Positions 12,940 through 20,771 of a DNA stretch of 27,282 bases are shown here, piece after piece (the first letter of the stretch is position 1; the number at the start of each line of letters is the position of its first letter). The DNA comes from JAFDVN01 sp035758545 (lineage in GTDB: Bacteria; Acidobacteriota; Holophagae; Holophagales; Holophagaceae), in NCBI GenBank assembly GCA_035758545.1, contig DASTWQ010000013.1:1-27282 (forward strand), written 5' to 3'. A program made the position numbers and the translations under genes. The notes below the pieces were generated by a model. It saw only the letters and a list, made by a program, of their open reading frames with translations. It did not search any database and was not told where the DNA came from.

Positions 12940-14460
12940 CTACTGGACCAGGTTCGAGGCCTGCTCGCTGTCCTCCAGCTCCTCCATGGCCAGCCGGCGG
13001 AAGAGCTGGATGTCCATCAGGCTGAACAGGCTCATGTAGGCGAAGCCGTTGAAGAAGAGGACGAGGAAGGGCACCGAGGCCCACTTGCGGAGCTCGATGG
13101 AGACCACCACCGCGGCCAGGTAGTACAGGGCGAACCCCAGCTCCAGGAAGGTGATGAGGCTCTTGGGCACCTTGTAGGCGCGCTTGCTGACGGTCTTGCC
13201 GTTGGCGTCCACGCCGAGCTTCGGGGTGCGCTTGAACTCCTTGTCGTCGGTGAAGAAGCCTTCGAGCACCGCCTTGGCCTGGTTGAGGGCGAGGCCGATG
13301 CCGAGGCTCATGAGGCCGGGGATGTACTTCAGGCGGCTCTTCCAGCCCTGGTTGTCCGTGAGCTCTCGCTGGGACAGGCCGAAATAGAGGCCGACGCTCA
13401 CGGCGTTCAGCAGGAAGAACGGGCCGTCCGTGGCGAGGAGGACATACCAGGGCGTCCCGGCCCGGAGCACCATGCAGGGCACCATGATGACGGCCAGAAG
13501 GACCATCAGCAGGTAGTTGCAGTTGGCGCTCAGGTGGAACCAGCACTCCAGCTTGGTATGCAGGCTGGCGTCGGACTTCCAGATGGTCTTCATGAGCTTG
13601 CGGATGACCTGGGCGTTGCCCTTGGCCCAGCGGTGCTGCTGGCTCTTGAAGGCGTTCACATCCACGGGGAGCTCGGCGGGGACGACGAGATCCTTCAGGT
13701 AGACGCCCCTCCAGCCCTTGAGCTGGGCCCGGTAGCTGAGGTCAGCGTCCTCGGTGATGGTGTCGTGCTCCCAGCCGCCGGCGTCGGCGATGGCGGAGAC
13801 CCGCCACATGCCCGCGGTGCCGCTGAAGTTGAAGAAGGCCTTGGACCGGTTGCGGGCCGTGTGCTCGAAGACGAAGTGGCCGTCCAGCAGGATGGCCTGG
13901 ACCTGGGTGAGGAGGCTGAAGTCCCGGTTCAGGTGCGCCCAGCAGCCCTGCACGAACGCGATCTTCGGATCCGCGAAGTGGGGCACGGCCTTGCGCAGGA
14001 AGTCCTCGGTGGGGATGAAGTCGGCGTCGAACATGGCCACGACCTCACCCTTGGCGGTCTTCAGGCCCGCGGCCAGGGCGCCGGCCTTGAAGCCCGTGCG
14101 ATCCGTGCGATGCAGGTGCACGATGTCGAAGCCCAGCGCCGCGTACTTCTCGCAGACGGCCTTGGCGACGTTGACGGTCTCGTCGGTGCTGTCGTCCAGC
14201 ACCTGGATCTCGAGCCGGTCCTTGGGCCAGTCCATGCGGACGACGGAATCCACCAGTCGCTCGACGACATTCATCTCGTTGAAGATGGCGAGCTGCACCG
14301 TGACCATGGGCTCGTAGTCGGGGCCGCCCGCGGGCTTGGGCTCGTCCTGCTTGTGCTTGTAGTACAGCCAGAGCATCCACAGTCGGTGGGCGCCGTAGAC
14401 GCTCAGCACGGTGAGAATGGTGAAGTAGGCTGAAAGCACGACCAGCTTGAGGATGTCCAT
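12940..14460 (-). CDS. Processive family-2 glycosyltransferase, cellulose-synthase-like
   Basis: This 506-residue membrane enzyme probably polymerises or transfers a beta-linked sugar across or at the inner membrane. An N-terminal membrane helix (about 5-33) precedes the GT-A domain, which carries D89-D90-S, the DAD triad at 145-147, TED at 236-238 and QQHRW at 274-278, the QxxRW signature of processive synthases. At least four hydrophobic segments follow (from about 315 on). It resembles CslA/beta-glucan synthase-type GT2 enzymes, but the donor sugar and product cannot be named. ATG at 14460 is preferred: a GGAG site lies 6 nt upstream, whereas the in-frame GTG at 14478 falls inside a hairpin. 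No c-di-GMP or polymer export partner is adjacent. Confidence 0.88.
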   Translation of the reverse strand: MDILKLVVLSAYFTILTVLSVYGAHRLWMLWLYYKHKQDEPKPAGGPDYEPMVTVQLAIFNEMNVVERLVDSVVRMDWPKDRLEIQVLDDSTDETVNVAKAVCEKYAALGFDIVHLHRTDRTGFKAGALAAGLKTAKGEVVAMFDADFIPTEDFLRKAVPHFADPKIAFVQGCWAHLNRDFSLLTQVQAILLDGHFVFEHTARNRSKAFFNFSGTAGMWRVSAIADAGGWEHDTITEDADLSYRAQLKGWRGVYLKDLVVPAELPVDVNAFKSQQHRWAKGNAQVIRKLMKTIWKSDASLHTKLECWFHLSANCNYLLMVLLAVIMVPCMVLRAGTPWYVLLATDGPFFLLNAVSVGLYFGLSQRELTDNQGWKSRLKYIPGLMSLGIGLALNQAKAVLEGFFTDDKEFKRTPKLGVDANGKTVSKRAYKVPKSLITFLELGFALYYLAAVVVSIELRKWASVPFLVLFFNGFAYMSLFSLMDIQLFRRLAMEELEDSEQASNLVQ

Positions 14461-14472
14461 CCACGCTCCAGG

Positions 14473-14493
14473 AGGCACGCCTACGGCGTGCCT
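14473..14493. repeat. Perfect inverted repeat just upstream of the glycosyltransferase
   Basis: AGGCACGCC, loop TAC and GGCGTGCCT form a 9-bp stem. It lies 12 nt upstream of the glycosyltransferase ATG, immediately before its ribosome-binding site, and so would fold in the mRNA leader. It could be a regulatory hairpin, an operator, or a member of a dispersed palindrome family with 2694-2710. Confidence 0.6.
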
Positions 14494-14591
14494 TGGAAAA
14501 TTCTCCCAGGAATCCGGATGGGGTCCAGGGAAAAAATCCGGGATTCCGGGCGGAGAGCGCCGCCTTCCGATAGCATGGGCGTTTCCAGGTC

Positions 14592-16559
14592 ATGACGATG
14601 ATTCCCGACGAGCGGATCCCCCAGGCCATCGGCCGTTACCAGGTGCTCAAAGTGCTGGGGGCGGGCGCGATGGGCAACGTGCTGCTCGCCGAGGACCCCC
14701 GCATCAAGCGGAAGGTGGCCATCAAGGTGGTGCGGCTGGAGTCCCTCCGGACCCAGAAGGACCAGGAGGAGCACCTCGCCCGTTTCCAGCGGGAGGCCGA
14801 GGTCAGCGGACTCCTGAACCACCCCGGGATCGTCACCATCTACGACGTCGGAGAGGAGGCCGGCATCGGCCCCTTCATGGCGATGGAGTATGTCCAGGGC
14901 CAGACCCTCGACGCCCTGATCAAGTCCGGCGTCCAGGTCCCCCTCGCGCAGAAGCTCGTCCTGGCGGGGAGCATCGCCGAGGCCCTGGACCACGCCCACC
15001 AGCTCGGGGTGATCCACCGGGACGTGAAGCCCGGGAACGTGATGGTCACCGAGGACGGCCGGGCCAAGCTCATGGACTTCGGCATCGCGAAACGGGAGGA
15101 TGCCGGTCTGACGCAGACCGGGACCTTCCTCGGGACGCCCAGCTACGCCGCCCCCGAGCAGATCCGGGAAGGCACCGTGACGGCCCGGTCGGACCAGTTC
15201 AGCTTTGCGGTGATGGTGTTCGAGCTTCTGAGTGGAAAGCTCCCATTTCCGGGTAGTTCAATCAATACGATCCTTTATCGGATCGTGAACGAGCCGCCTT
15301 CGGATCCTGTTCCCCCGGTGGAGGGCATCCTGCCGGAGGCCTGGCACCGGATCTTCCTCCGGGCCCTGGACAAGGAACCCGAAGGCCGTTTCGAGTCCTG
15401 CGGGGCCTTCCTCCAGGAACTGCGGGCAGCCGCAGGGATGCCGGGCGCCGCCGGTTCCGCGCCGCCATCCCCCCTTCCGGCCCCAGGGTCCGCGCCGGCC
15501 GATGGAGACCCCAGTGCCACCCGGGCCGCGGGCCCCATTCCGCCCCTCTCGCCGGACCTCAGCACCCGGGTCACCCCGCTGTTGAAGGTGGGGTCCGGCT
15601 ATGACGAGACCCTCTCCGGCGAGCTCGGCGAGCCCGCCGCCCGGCGGAGCCCCTGGCCCTGGGTCGCGGCCCTCCTGGTGGCCGGCGCCACGACCGGGTT
15701 CGTCCTCTGGTCCCGCCGCGGGGGCACCCTGGTGCTGCTGAAGACGAGCCCGGACCAGGCCTCCGTCCAGCTGAATGGCCGGACGCTCGACCAGCGCACG
15801 CCCCTCCAGCAGGCCCTGAAACCCGGCGACCACCTCCGGTTCGAGGCCAGGGGATTCCAGCCGAAGGAGCTGGACTTCGACGGGACTGGCGCCTGGCCGG
15901 CCCAGGTGGCGCTGGATCCCGTCCTGAGTCCGGTGACCCTCCATACGGAACCCGAGGGCGCCAAGGTCGTGCTCGACGGGAAGTCCCTCGACGGGGCCAC
16001 GCCGCTTCAGGTGACCTGGAACCAGGGCCAGCCCCACCAGCTCACCTTCTCCCTTGGAGCTTCGACGCTGCCCAAGGATTTCGCCGTCGGGGAGGTCCCG
16101 GCGGGGGTGTACACGCTGCAGGCCCCTGCGGTCGCCGCCGCGGCCAGCTCCGGGAACGGCACGCTCCGGCTCGCGGGGGCCTTCCCGGTCCACCTGCGGG
16201 TGGACGGGGAGGACAAGGGGGAACTGGCCCCCGGCCAGACCCTGGAACTGCCCCCCGGCGATCACAGGGTCGAGTGGAGCAATCCCAAAGTCTTCTGCGC
16301 GGCCGGCCGCACGCTTTCCGTGGTCGCGGGGCAGGAGACCCGCCTGGCGATCCCCGGCCTGGGCAGCCTCACGGTGAACACCCACCCCGGTGTCGGCGAC
16401 GTGCTGGTGGACGGCCGACCCGCCGGCATCCAGAGCGACGGCAGCAGCGTGAAGGTGGCCGAAGGGCGCCATACGGTCACGGTGCGTTCCCTCGGCGGGA
16501 AGACCGCCACGCGGACCCTCGAGGTCAGGGGCGACACCCCGGTGGATCTGCCGCTCTGA
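14592..16559 (+). CDS. Transmembrane Ser/Thr protein kinase with PEGA-like extracytoplasmic repeats
   Basis: This 655-residue protein has an N-terminal eukaryotic-type kinase domain (about 15-280): the Gly-rich loop LGAGAMGNV at 22-30, K45 in VAIKVV, HRDVKPGN at 142-149 with catalytic D144, DFG at 162-164 and the activation-loop end GTPSYAAPEQI. A Pro/Ala-rich linker (284-350) leads to one membrane helix (about 356-373). The remainder, outside the cytoplasm, shows repeated PEGA-like units such as SPVTLHTEPEGAKVVLDGK and GSLTVNTHPGVGDVLVDG. All catalytic residues are present. ATG at 14592 follows CCAGG; an ATG two codons later is equally possible. cysD starts 14 nt after its stop, so kinase and sulfate-activation genes may share a transcript. 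Confidence 0.93.
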   Translation: MTMIPDERIPQAIGRYQVLKVLGAGAMGNVLLAEDPRIKRKVAIKVVRLESLRTQKDQEEHLARFQREAEVSGLLNHPGIVTIYDVGEEAGIGPFMAMEYVQGQTLDALIKSGVQVPLAQKLVLAGSIAEALDHAHQLGVIHRDVKPGNVMVTEDGRAKLMDFGIAKREDAGLTQTGTFLGTPSYAAPEQIREGTVTARSDQFSFAVMVFELLSGKLPFPGSSINTILYRIVNEPPSDPVPPVEGILPEAWHRIFLRALDKEPEGRFESCGAFLQELRAAAGMPGAAGSAPPSPLPAPGSAPADGDPSATRAAGPIPPLSPDLSTRVTPLLKVGSGYDETLSGELGEPAARRSPWPWVAALLVAGATTGFVLWSRRGGTLVLLKTSPDQASVQLNGRTLDQRTPLQQALKPGDHLRFEARGFQPKELDFDGTGAWPAQVALDPVLSPVTLHTEPEGAKVVLDGKSLDGATPLQVTWNQGQPHQLTFSLGASTLPKDFAVGEVPAGVYTLQAPAVAAAASSGNGTLRLAGAFPVHLRVDGEDKGELAPGQTLELPPGDHRVEWSNPKVFCAAGRTLSVVAGQETRLAIPGLGSLTVNTHPGVGDVLVDGRPAGIQSDGSSVKVAEGRHTVTVRSLGGKTATRTLEVRGDTPVDLPL

Positions 16560-16573
16560 GCCTCCGGACCGCT

Positions 16574-17464
16574 ATGCACCTGAAATTCCTTGAAGCCGAA
16601 AGCATCGAGATCCTGCGGGAGGCCGTCGCCGGTGCCCGCCGCCCGGTGATGCTCTATTCCATCGGCAAGGACTCCTCGGTGATGCTCCATCTGGCCCGGA
16701 AGGCCTTCCACCCCGCGACGCCGCCGTTCCCGCTCCTCCACGTGGACACCACCTGGAAGTTCAAGGAGATGTACGCGCACCGGGCCCGGATGGCGGCGGA
16801 ATCAGGCATGACCCTGCTGACCCACACCAACCAGGAGGGGGTCGCGGCGGGAGTCAATCCCTTCACCCACGGCTCCTCCTACCACACCGATGTGATGAAG
16901 ACCCAGGCCCTCAAGCAGGCGTTGGATCTCCATGGGTTCGACGTGGTCTTCGGCGGCGCCCGCCGGGACGAGGAGAAGTCCCGGGCCAAGGAGCGCGTCT
17001 GCTCCCTCCGGTCGGCGGGCCACCGGTGGGATCCCAAGCGCCAGCGCCCGGAGCTCTGGAACCTCTACAACACCCGGCTCCGGGAAGGGGAGACCCTGCG
17101 GGTCTTCCCGATCTCGAACTGGACCGAGGCGGACATCTGGGAATACATCCGCGCCGAGGACATCCCGATCGTTCCTCTCTACCTTGCCAAGGCCCGCCCG
17201 GTGGTGAGCCGCTCGGGGGCCTGGATCATGGTGGACGACGAGCGGCTTCCCCTGGAGCCCGGGGAGCAGCCGGAGCTCCGGATGGTGCGGTTCCGGACCC
17301 TCGGCTGCTACCCCCTCACCGGCGCCATCGAGAGCACCGCGGCGACCCTGGACGAGGTGATCGCCGAGACCCTCGGCGCCCGGATGTCCGAGCGTCAGGG
17401 CCGCCTGATCGACTCGGACCAGCCCGGATCCATGGAGAGGAAGAAGCAGGAGGGCTACTTCTGA
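16574..17464 (+). CDS. cysD: Sulfate adenylyltransferase subunit 2
   Basis: This 296-residue subunit of the ATP sulfurylase complex makes adenosine 5'-phosphosulfate from ATP and sulfate. It has the PP-loop YSIGKDSSVM at 28-37, HVDTTWKFKEMY, and the C-terminal GCYPLTGAIES and ERKKQEGYF segments found in CysD. Length matches the family (about 300). The frame is open further upstream inside the kinase gene, but ATG at 16574 starts the known N-terminus (MHLKFLEAESIEILRE). The stop overlaps the start of the cysN-cysC gene by 1 nt (TGATG), as expected for two subunits made in equal amounts. Confidence 0.97.
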   Translation: MHLKFLEAESIEILREAVAGARRPVMLYSIGKDSSVMLHLARKAFHPATPPFPLLHVDTTWKFKEMYAHRARMAAESGMTLLTHTNQEGVAAGVNPFTHGSSYHTDVMKTQALKQALDLHGFDVVFGGARRDEEKSRAKERVCSLRSAGHRWDPKRQRPELWNLYNTRLREGETLRVFPISNWTEADIWEYIRAEDIPIVPLYLAKARPVVSRSGAWIMVDDERLPLEPGEQPELRMVRFRTLGCYPLTGAIESTAATLDEVIAETLGARMSERQGRLIDSDQPGSMERKKQEGYF

Positions 17465-19317
17465 TGCCGCCCCAGGCCCCAGCCCCTGAGAAGCCGCTGC
17501 TCCGGTTCATCACCTGCGGCAGCGTGGACGACGGCAAGTCCACCCTCATCGGCCGCCTCCTCCACGAGTCGAAGTGCCTCTTCGAGGACCAGCTGGATGC
17601 CCTGGCCCGGGACTCGAAGCAGTTCGGCACCCAGGGCGAGGCCATCGACTTCGCCCTTCTGGTGGACGGCCTCCAGGCGGAGCGGGAGCAGGGCATCACC
17701 ATCGACGTCGCCTACCGGTTCTTCGCCAGCGCCGCCCGGCGCTTCATCGTGGCGGACACCCCTGGCCACGAGCAGTACACCCGCAACATGGCGACGGGCG
17801 CCTCCACGGCGGATCTGGCCATCCTCCTGGTGGACGCCCGGAAGGGCCTCCTGACCCAGACCCGGCGCCACGCGCGCATCGCGGGGATGATGGGGATCCG
17901 GCACGCGGTGCTCGCGGTCAACAAGATGGACCTGATGGGCTGCGACCAGGGGGTGTTCGACGCCATCGTCGAAGCCTTCCGCCCTGTGGCGGAGGAACAG
18001 GGCTTCCGGACCCTCCAGGCCATCCCCCTCAGCGCCCTCGAGGGCGACAACGTGGTGGCCCCGAGCGCCCGCATGCCCTGGTACGCCGGCCCGACCCTGA
18101 TGGCGCACCTGGAGGCCATCGACGCGGCCCCCGAAGCCGGCGGCGGCGCCTTCCGCATGCCGGTCCAGTGGGTCAACCGGCCCAACCTGGACTTCCGGGG
18201 TTTCTGCGGGCGGGTCGCCCAGGGCGAAATCCGCCCCGGCGATCCGGTCCGGATCCTCCCCTCCGGCGTCTCCACGCGAGTGAAGGCGGTCCTTGCCTGG
18301 GAGGGTGGTCTCGACCGCGCAGGGCAGGGCGACTCCATCACCCTCACCCTGGCGGACGAGGTGGATGTCAGCCGCGGGGATCTGATCGCCGCGGACCAGG
18401 ATCCCGCCCCGGTCAGCGACCAGTTCGAGGCCCAGCTGCTCTGGATGTCCGAGCAGCCGCTGGTGCCGGGCCGCCCCTATCTCCTGAAGCTCCATGCCCA
18501 GGAGGTGACGGCCACCGTCACCGCCATCAAGCACCGGGTGGACGCGGACACCGGCGCCCGCCTCGCGGCCCGGACCCTGCAGCTCAACGAGATCGGCCGG
18601 GTGAACCTCTCCCTTTCCCGCCCCGTGCCCTTCGAGCCCTATGCCACGAACCGGATCCTGGGCGGATTCATCCTCATCGACAAGCTCACCTTCGACACCG
18701 CGGGCGCGGGGATGATCGACTTCGCCCTGCGACGGGCGACCAACATCCACTGGCAGGCCCTCGAGGTGGACAGGGCGGCCCGGGCGAGGCTGATGGGCCA
18801 GCGGCCCCGCTGCGTCTGGTTCACGGGACTCTCCGGATCCGGCAAGTCCACCCTGGCGAACCTTCTGGAGAAGCGGCTCCACGCGGAGGGGCGGCACACC
18901 TTCGTCCTCGATGGGGACAATGTGCGACATGGCCTCAACCGGGACCTGGGCTTCGCCGAGGCGGACCGGGTGGAGAACATCCGCCGGGTGGCGGAGGTCG
19001 CGAAGCTGATGACGGACGCCGGACTCCTCGTCCTGGTCTCCTTCATCTCGCCCTTCCGCTCCGAGCGGCAGATGGCCCGGGAGCTCTTCGGGCCGGGCGA
19101 TTTCCTGGAGGTGTTCGTGGACGCGCCCCTCGACGCCTGCGAGCGCCGGGACGTGAAGGGGCTCTATGCGAAGGCCCGGCGCGGGGAACTCCGGAACTTC
19201 ACCGGCATCGACAGCCCTTACGAGCCGCCGGAGCATCCCGAGCTGCACCTCCGGACCGCCACCGAGGATCCCGAGGCCTGCCTGGCGCGGCTGGTGGCGC
19301 TGCTGGAGACGCCCTAG
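17464..19317 (+). CDS. cysNC: Sulfate adenylyltransferase subunit 1 fused to adenylylsulfate kinase (CysN-CysC)
   Basis: This 617-residue fusion couples the GTPase subunit of ATP sulfurylase to APS kinase, so that sulfate is carried through to PAPS in one complex with CysD. The CysN part (1 to about 440) is an EF-Tu-like GTPase with GSVDDGKST at 19-27, DTPGHEQYTRNM and NKMD, followed by beta-barrel domains. The CysC part (about 441-617) has a second P-loop, GLSGSGKST at 455-463, then LDGDNVRHGLNRDLGF and FISPFRSERQMAR. This is the NodQ-type arrangement. PAPS can feed either reductive assimilation or sulfation; no PAPS reductase or sulfotransferase is in the window to decide. Confidence 0.97.
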   Translation: MPPQAPAPEKPLLRFITCGSVDDGKSTLIGRLLHESKCLFEDQLDALARDSKQFGTQGEAIDFALLVDGLQAEREQGITIDVAYRFFASAARRFIVADTPGHEQYTRNMATGASTADLAILLVDARKGLLTQTRRHARIAGMMGIRHAVLAVNKMDLMGCDQGVFDAIVEAFRPVAEEQGFRTLQAIPLSALEGDNVVAPSARMPWYAGPTLMAHLEAIDAAPEAGGGAFRMPVQWVNRPNLDFRGFCGRVAQGEIRPGDPVRILPSGVSTRVKAVLAWEGGLDRAGQGDSITLTLADEVDVSRGDLIAADQDPAPVSDQFEAQLLWMSEQPLVPGRPYLLKLHAQEVTATVTAIKHRVDADTGARLAARTLQLNEIGRVNLSLSRPVPFEPYATNRILGGFILIDKLTFDTAGAGMIDFALRRATNIHWQALEVDRAARARLMGQRPRCVWFTGLSGSGKSTLANLLEKRLHAEGRHTFVLDGDNVRHGLNRDLGFAEADRVENIRRVAEVAKLMTDAGLLVLVSFISPFRSERQMARELFGPGDFLEVFVDAPLDACERRDVKGLYAKARRGELRNFTGIDSPYEPPEHPELHLRTATEDPEACLARLVALLETP

Positions 19318-19350
19318 GATTCCCTCCTGGCCTCCAAGCCGCGCCCGCGC

Positions 19351-19356
19351 TAGGAT
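19351..19356 (+). promoter_or_regulatory. Possible -10 (TAGGAT) for tRNA-Gln
   Basis: TAGGAT lies 13 nt before the 5' end of the tRNA, about where a -10 hexamer would be needed. No clear -35 is seen. A second TAGGAT at 19315-19320 overlaps the cysNC stop codon. Confidence 0.3.
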
Positions 19357-19369
19357 TTCCGTTCACCAC

Positions 19370-19444
19370 TGGGGAGTCGCCAAGTGGTAAGGCAGCGGGT
19401 TTTGGTCCCGCCATTCGAGGGTTCGAATCCTTCCTCCCCAACCA
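19370..19444 (+). tRNA. tRNA-Gln (anticodon TTG), CCA encoded
   Basis: The cloverleaf is complete. The acceptor TGGGGAG pairs with CTCCCCA, and the D arm reads GCCAAGTGGTAAGGC. The anticodon stem GCGGG/CCCGC holds the loop TTTTGGT with anticodon TTG. The T arm is GAGGG-TTCGAAT-CCTTC, with one G-T pair. Discriminator A (19441) is followed by CCA at 19442-19444. The sequence pattern is close to other bacterial tRNA-Gln genes. No integrase or duplicated 3' end is nearby. Confidence 0.96.
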
Positions 19445-19462
19445 CGCCCAGCCGGGAACCCC

Positions 19463-19684
19463 TCAGCCCCGCAGGTCCTCGGCCGCATCGTGCACCCCGC
19501 GTCGCAGGTCCGATGCGGCCCGGGCGGCCCGGCGGCGCACCTTCCATCCGAATTCCCTCAGGTCCTCCCGCAGCTCCGGGCCGGACTTCGGGGTCGTGAA
19601 GGCGGTGATGAGCGCACCTACGGCGGCTCCAGCCAGGAAGGTGAGGAGGAAGGTGGTGGTGGTGTGAACGGAGTCCTGGCTCAT
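19463..19684 (-). CDS. YtxH-like small membrane protein
   Basis: This 73-residue protein has one N-terminal membrane helix (FLLTFLAGAAVGALITAFTTP) followed by PKSGPELREDLREF and a basic, Ala/Arg-rich amphipathic helix. That is the usual layout of YtxH-type envelope or stress proteins, whose molecular role is unknown. The ATG at 19684 has GGAG at the right distance. An ATG two codons upstream (19690) would overlap the preceding gene's stop as ATGA. It is paired with the single-pass protein upstream. Confidence 0.72.
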   Translation of the reverse strand: MSQDSVHTTTTFLLTFLAGAAVGALITAFTTPKSGPELREDLREFGWKVRRRAARAASDLRRGVHDAAEDLRG

Positions 19685-19686
19685 GG

Positions 19687-20067
19687 TCATCTCCGAGATG
19701 GCGCCTCCGAGGGAGGCGGGTTGAAGGTCCGGAAGGCGCCCAGGGCCAGGCCGAGCAGGCCCGCGCCCTTGGCCAAGCCTTGGCGGTAGCGATCCATGAG
19801 CCCCCGCCAAGCCGCCGCTGCCTCCTCCGCCGCTGTCACGCAGCCGGCGAGGGAAGCCAGGCCCGGGCCCAGGGTGTCCAGGGTGGTCTCCAGACGCTGG
19901 CGCGCCGCCCGCACATCGCCGGCGATGGCCTCGAGGTCTCTGCGCGAGGCGGCGAGGAAGGCTTCCGCCGCCCGCACGCCCCTGCGCACTTCGGCCACCA
20001 GGAGGATGAGCGCCCCGGCGACGGCGGCCAGTAGGGCAAGGAGCAGGAGCTGCAGGGCGAGGGGCAT
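19687..20067 (-). CDS. Single-pass membrane protein with coiled coil, DUF948-like
   Basis: This 126-residue protein has an N-terminal membrane helix (PLALQLLLLALLAAVAGALILLV) and a long helical, heptad-like region (AEVRRGVRAAEAFLAASRRDLEAI...LETTLDTLG). A second hydrophobic patch, GAGLLGLALGAF, precedes a Pro-rich end. Similar proteins are often found directly before YtxH genes, as here, and are placed in DUF948. The frame extends upstream to 20178, but ATG at 20067 begins at the membrane helix and has GGAAGCGG ahead of it. Function is not known. Confidence 0.65.
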   Translation of the reverse strand: MPLALQLLLLALLAAVAGALILLVAEVRRGVRAAEAFLAASRRDLEAIAGDVRAARQRLETTLDTLGPGLASLAGCVTAAEEAAAAWRGLMDRYRQGLAKGAGLLGLALGAFRTFNPPPSEAPSRR

Positions 20068-20205
20068 GTCCGCTTCCGGAGCGGCCAGGGGGGGCCGCGG
20101 ACTCCATGCATTGGCGACGGATGGGGTGATCTTGGACACGTCGGCCCTGTCCCCCGCGCGGTCTGTGATCCGGGGCAAGATCCTGCAGATTGGGCGGATC
20201 GCGGG

Positions 20206-20233
20206 TTGAGCCGGGTCCCGCGGGGCCTAGGCT
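20206..20233 (+). promoter_or_regulatory. Sigma70-like promoter for the host-attachment-family gene
   Basis: TTGAGC (20206-20211), a 16-nt spacer and TAGGCT (20228-20233, followed by GG) form the best -35/-10 pair in the window. The ATG at 20255 lies 21 nt downstream of the -10, with GGAGG at 20245-20249 as ribosome-binding site. Confidence 0.6.
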
Positions 20234-20254
20234 GGCGGCACGTGGGAGGCTTCC

Positions 20255-20716
20255 ATGACCGGCACCACCTGGTTCCTCGTGGCCGACTCGGCCCATGCGC
20301 GGCTCTTCGAAGAGGAGGGTGCGCGCTTCGAGGAGATCGAGGGCTACGTGCATCCGGCCGGGGCCCGGCGTCCTCGGGCGACCTTCACCGGACCCGTAGG
20401 GCGGCGAGGCCCTGGCGCTCGCCAGGGCCTGGGGGAAGGGTCCCGTCCGGGGCTTCAGGACCGCAACCTGCCCCAGGACGTGGAATCCGCCCGGTTCGCC
20501 AAGGCCCTGGCGGCGCGGCTCAAGGACGGGCTCAGGACCCGCCGGTTCAGGGTCCTGGTCCTGGCGGCGCCGCCGAGGTTCCTCGGCCTGCTCCGGGCCT
20601 CCCTGGATCCCCAAGTGGCCCGCCGGGTGGTGGCCGAGGAGGCGAAGGATGATCTGAGGCTCCCTCAGGCCAGACTCGCCGGGAAGCTCCGGTCCCTGCG
20701 CCTGACCAGCCGCTGA
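20255..20716 (+). CDS. Host-attachment-family protein (baeRF-like fold)
   Basis: This 153-residue protein matches the pattern of the family named for attachment to host cells. WFLVADSAHARLFEEE opens the protein, a variable Gly/Arg-rich middle follows, then ESARFAKALAARLKDGLRTRRFRVLVLAAPPRFLGLLR and a C-terminal VVAEEAKDDLRLPQ. The family name comes from an Agrobacterium phenotype. The fold resembles release-factor-1/archaeal ribosome-rescue domains, so a translation-linked role is possible. It is read from its own promoter and is followed after 55 nt by a dehydrogenase gene. Confidence 0.78.
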   Translation: MTGTTWFLVADSAHARLFEEEGARFEEIEGYVHPAGARRPRATFTGPVGRRGPGARQGLGEGSRPGLQDRNLPQDVESARFAKALAARLKDGLRTRRFRVLVLAAPPRFLGLLRASLDPQVARRVVAEEAKDDLRLPQARLAGKLRSLRLTSR

Positions 20717-20771
20717 GGAAGGCCTCGCTGAGGGGGTTCGAGGAGCGAGCGCCGCGACGGGGGAGGGAGCC

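Noticed and set aside
12412..14433. Long plus-strand open frame across dsbB and the glycosyltransferase
   Set aside because: It crosses a strong terminator and runs antisense to a complete GT2 enzyme; its sequence has no domain-like pattern.
17455..19248. Long minus-strand open frame opposite cysNC
   Set aside because: Shadow of a highly conserved fusion gene in GC-rich DNA.
19370..19444. tRNA-Gln as an integration site for a mobile element
   Set aside because: No integrase, no duplicated tRNA 3' end and ordinary chromosomal genes on both sides.
20165..20254. GC-rich repeats upstream of the host-attachment gene as a small RNA
   Set aside because: The stretch is explained by a good -35/-10 pair and a ribosome-binding site; no terminator or stable fold is evident.
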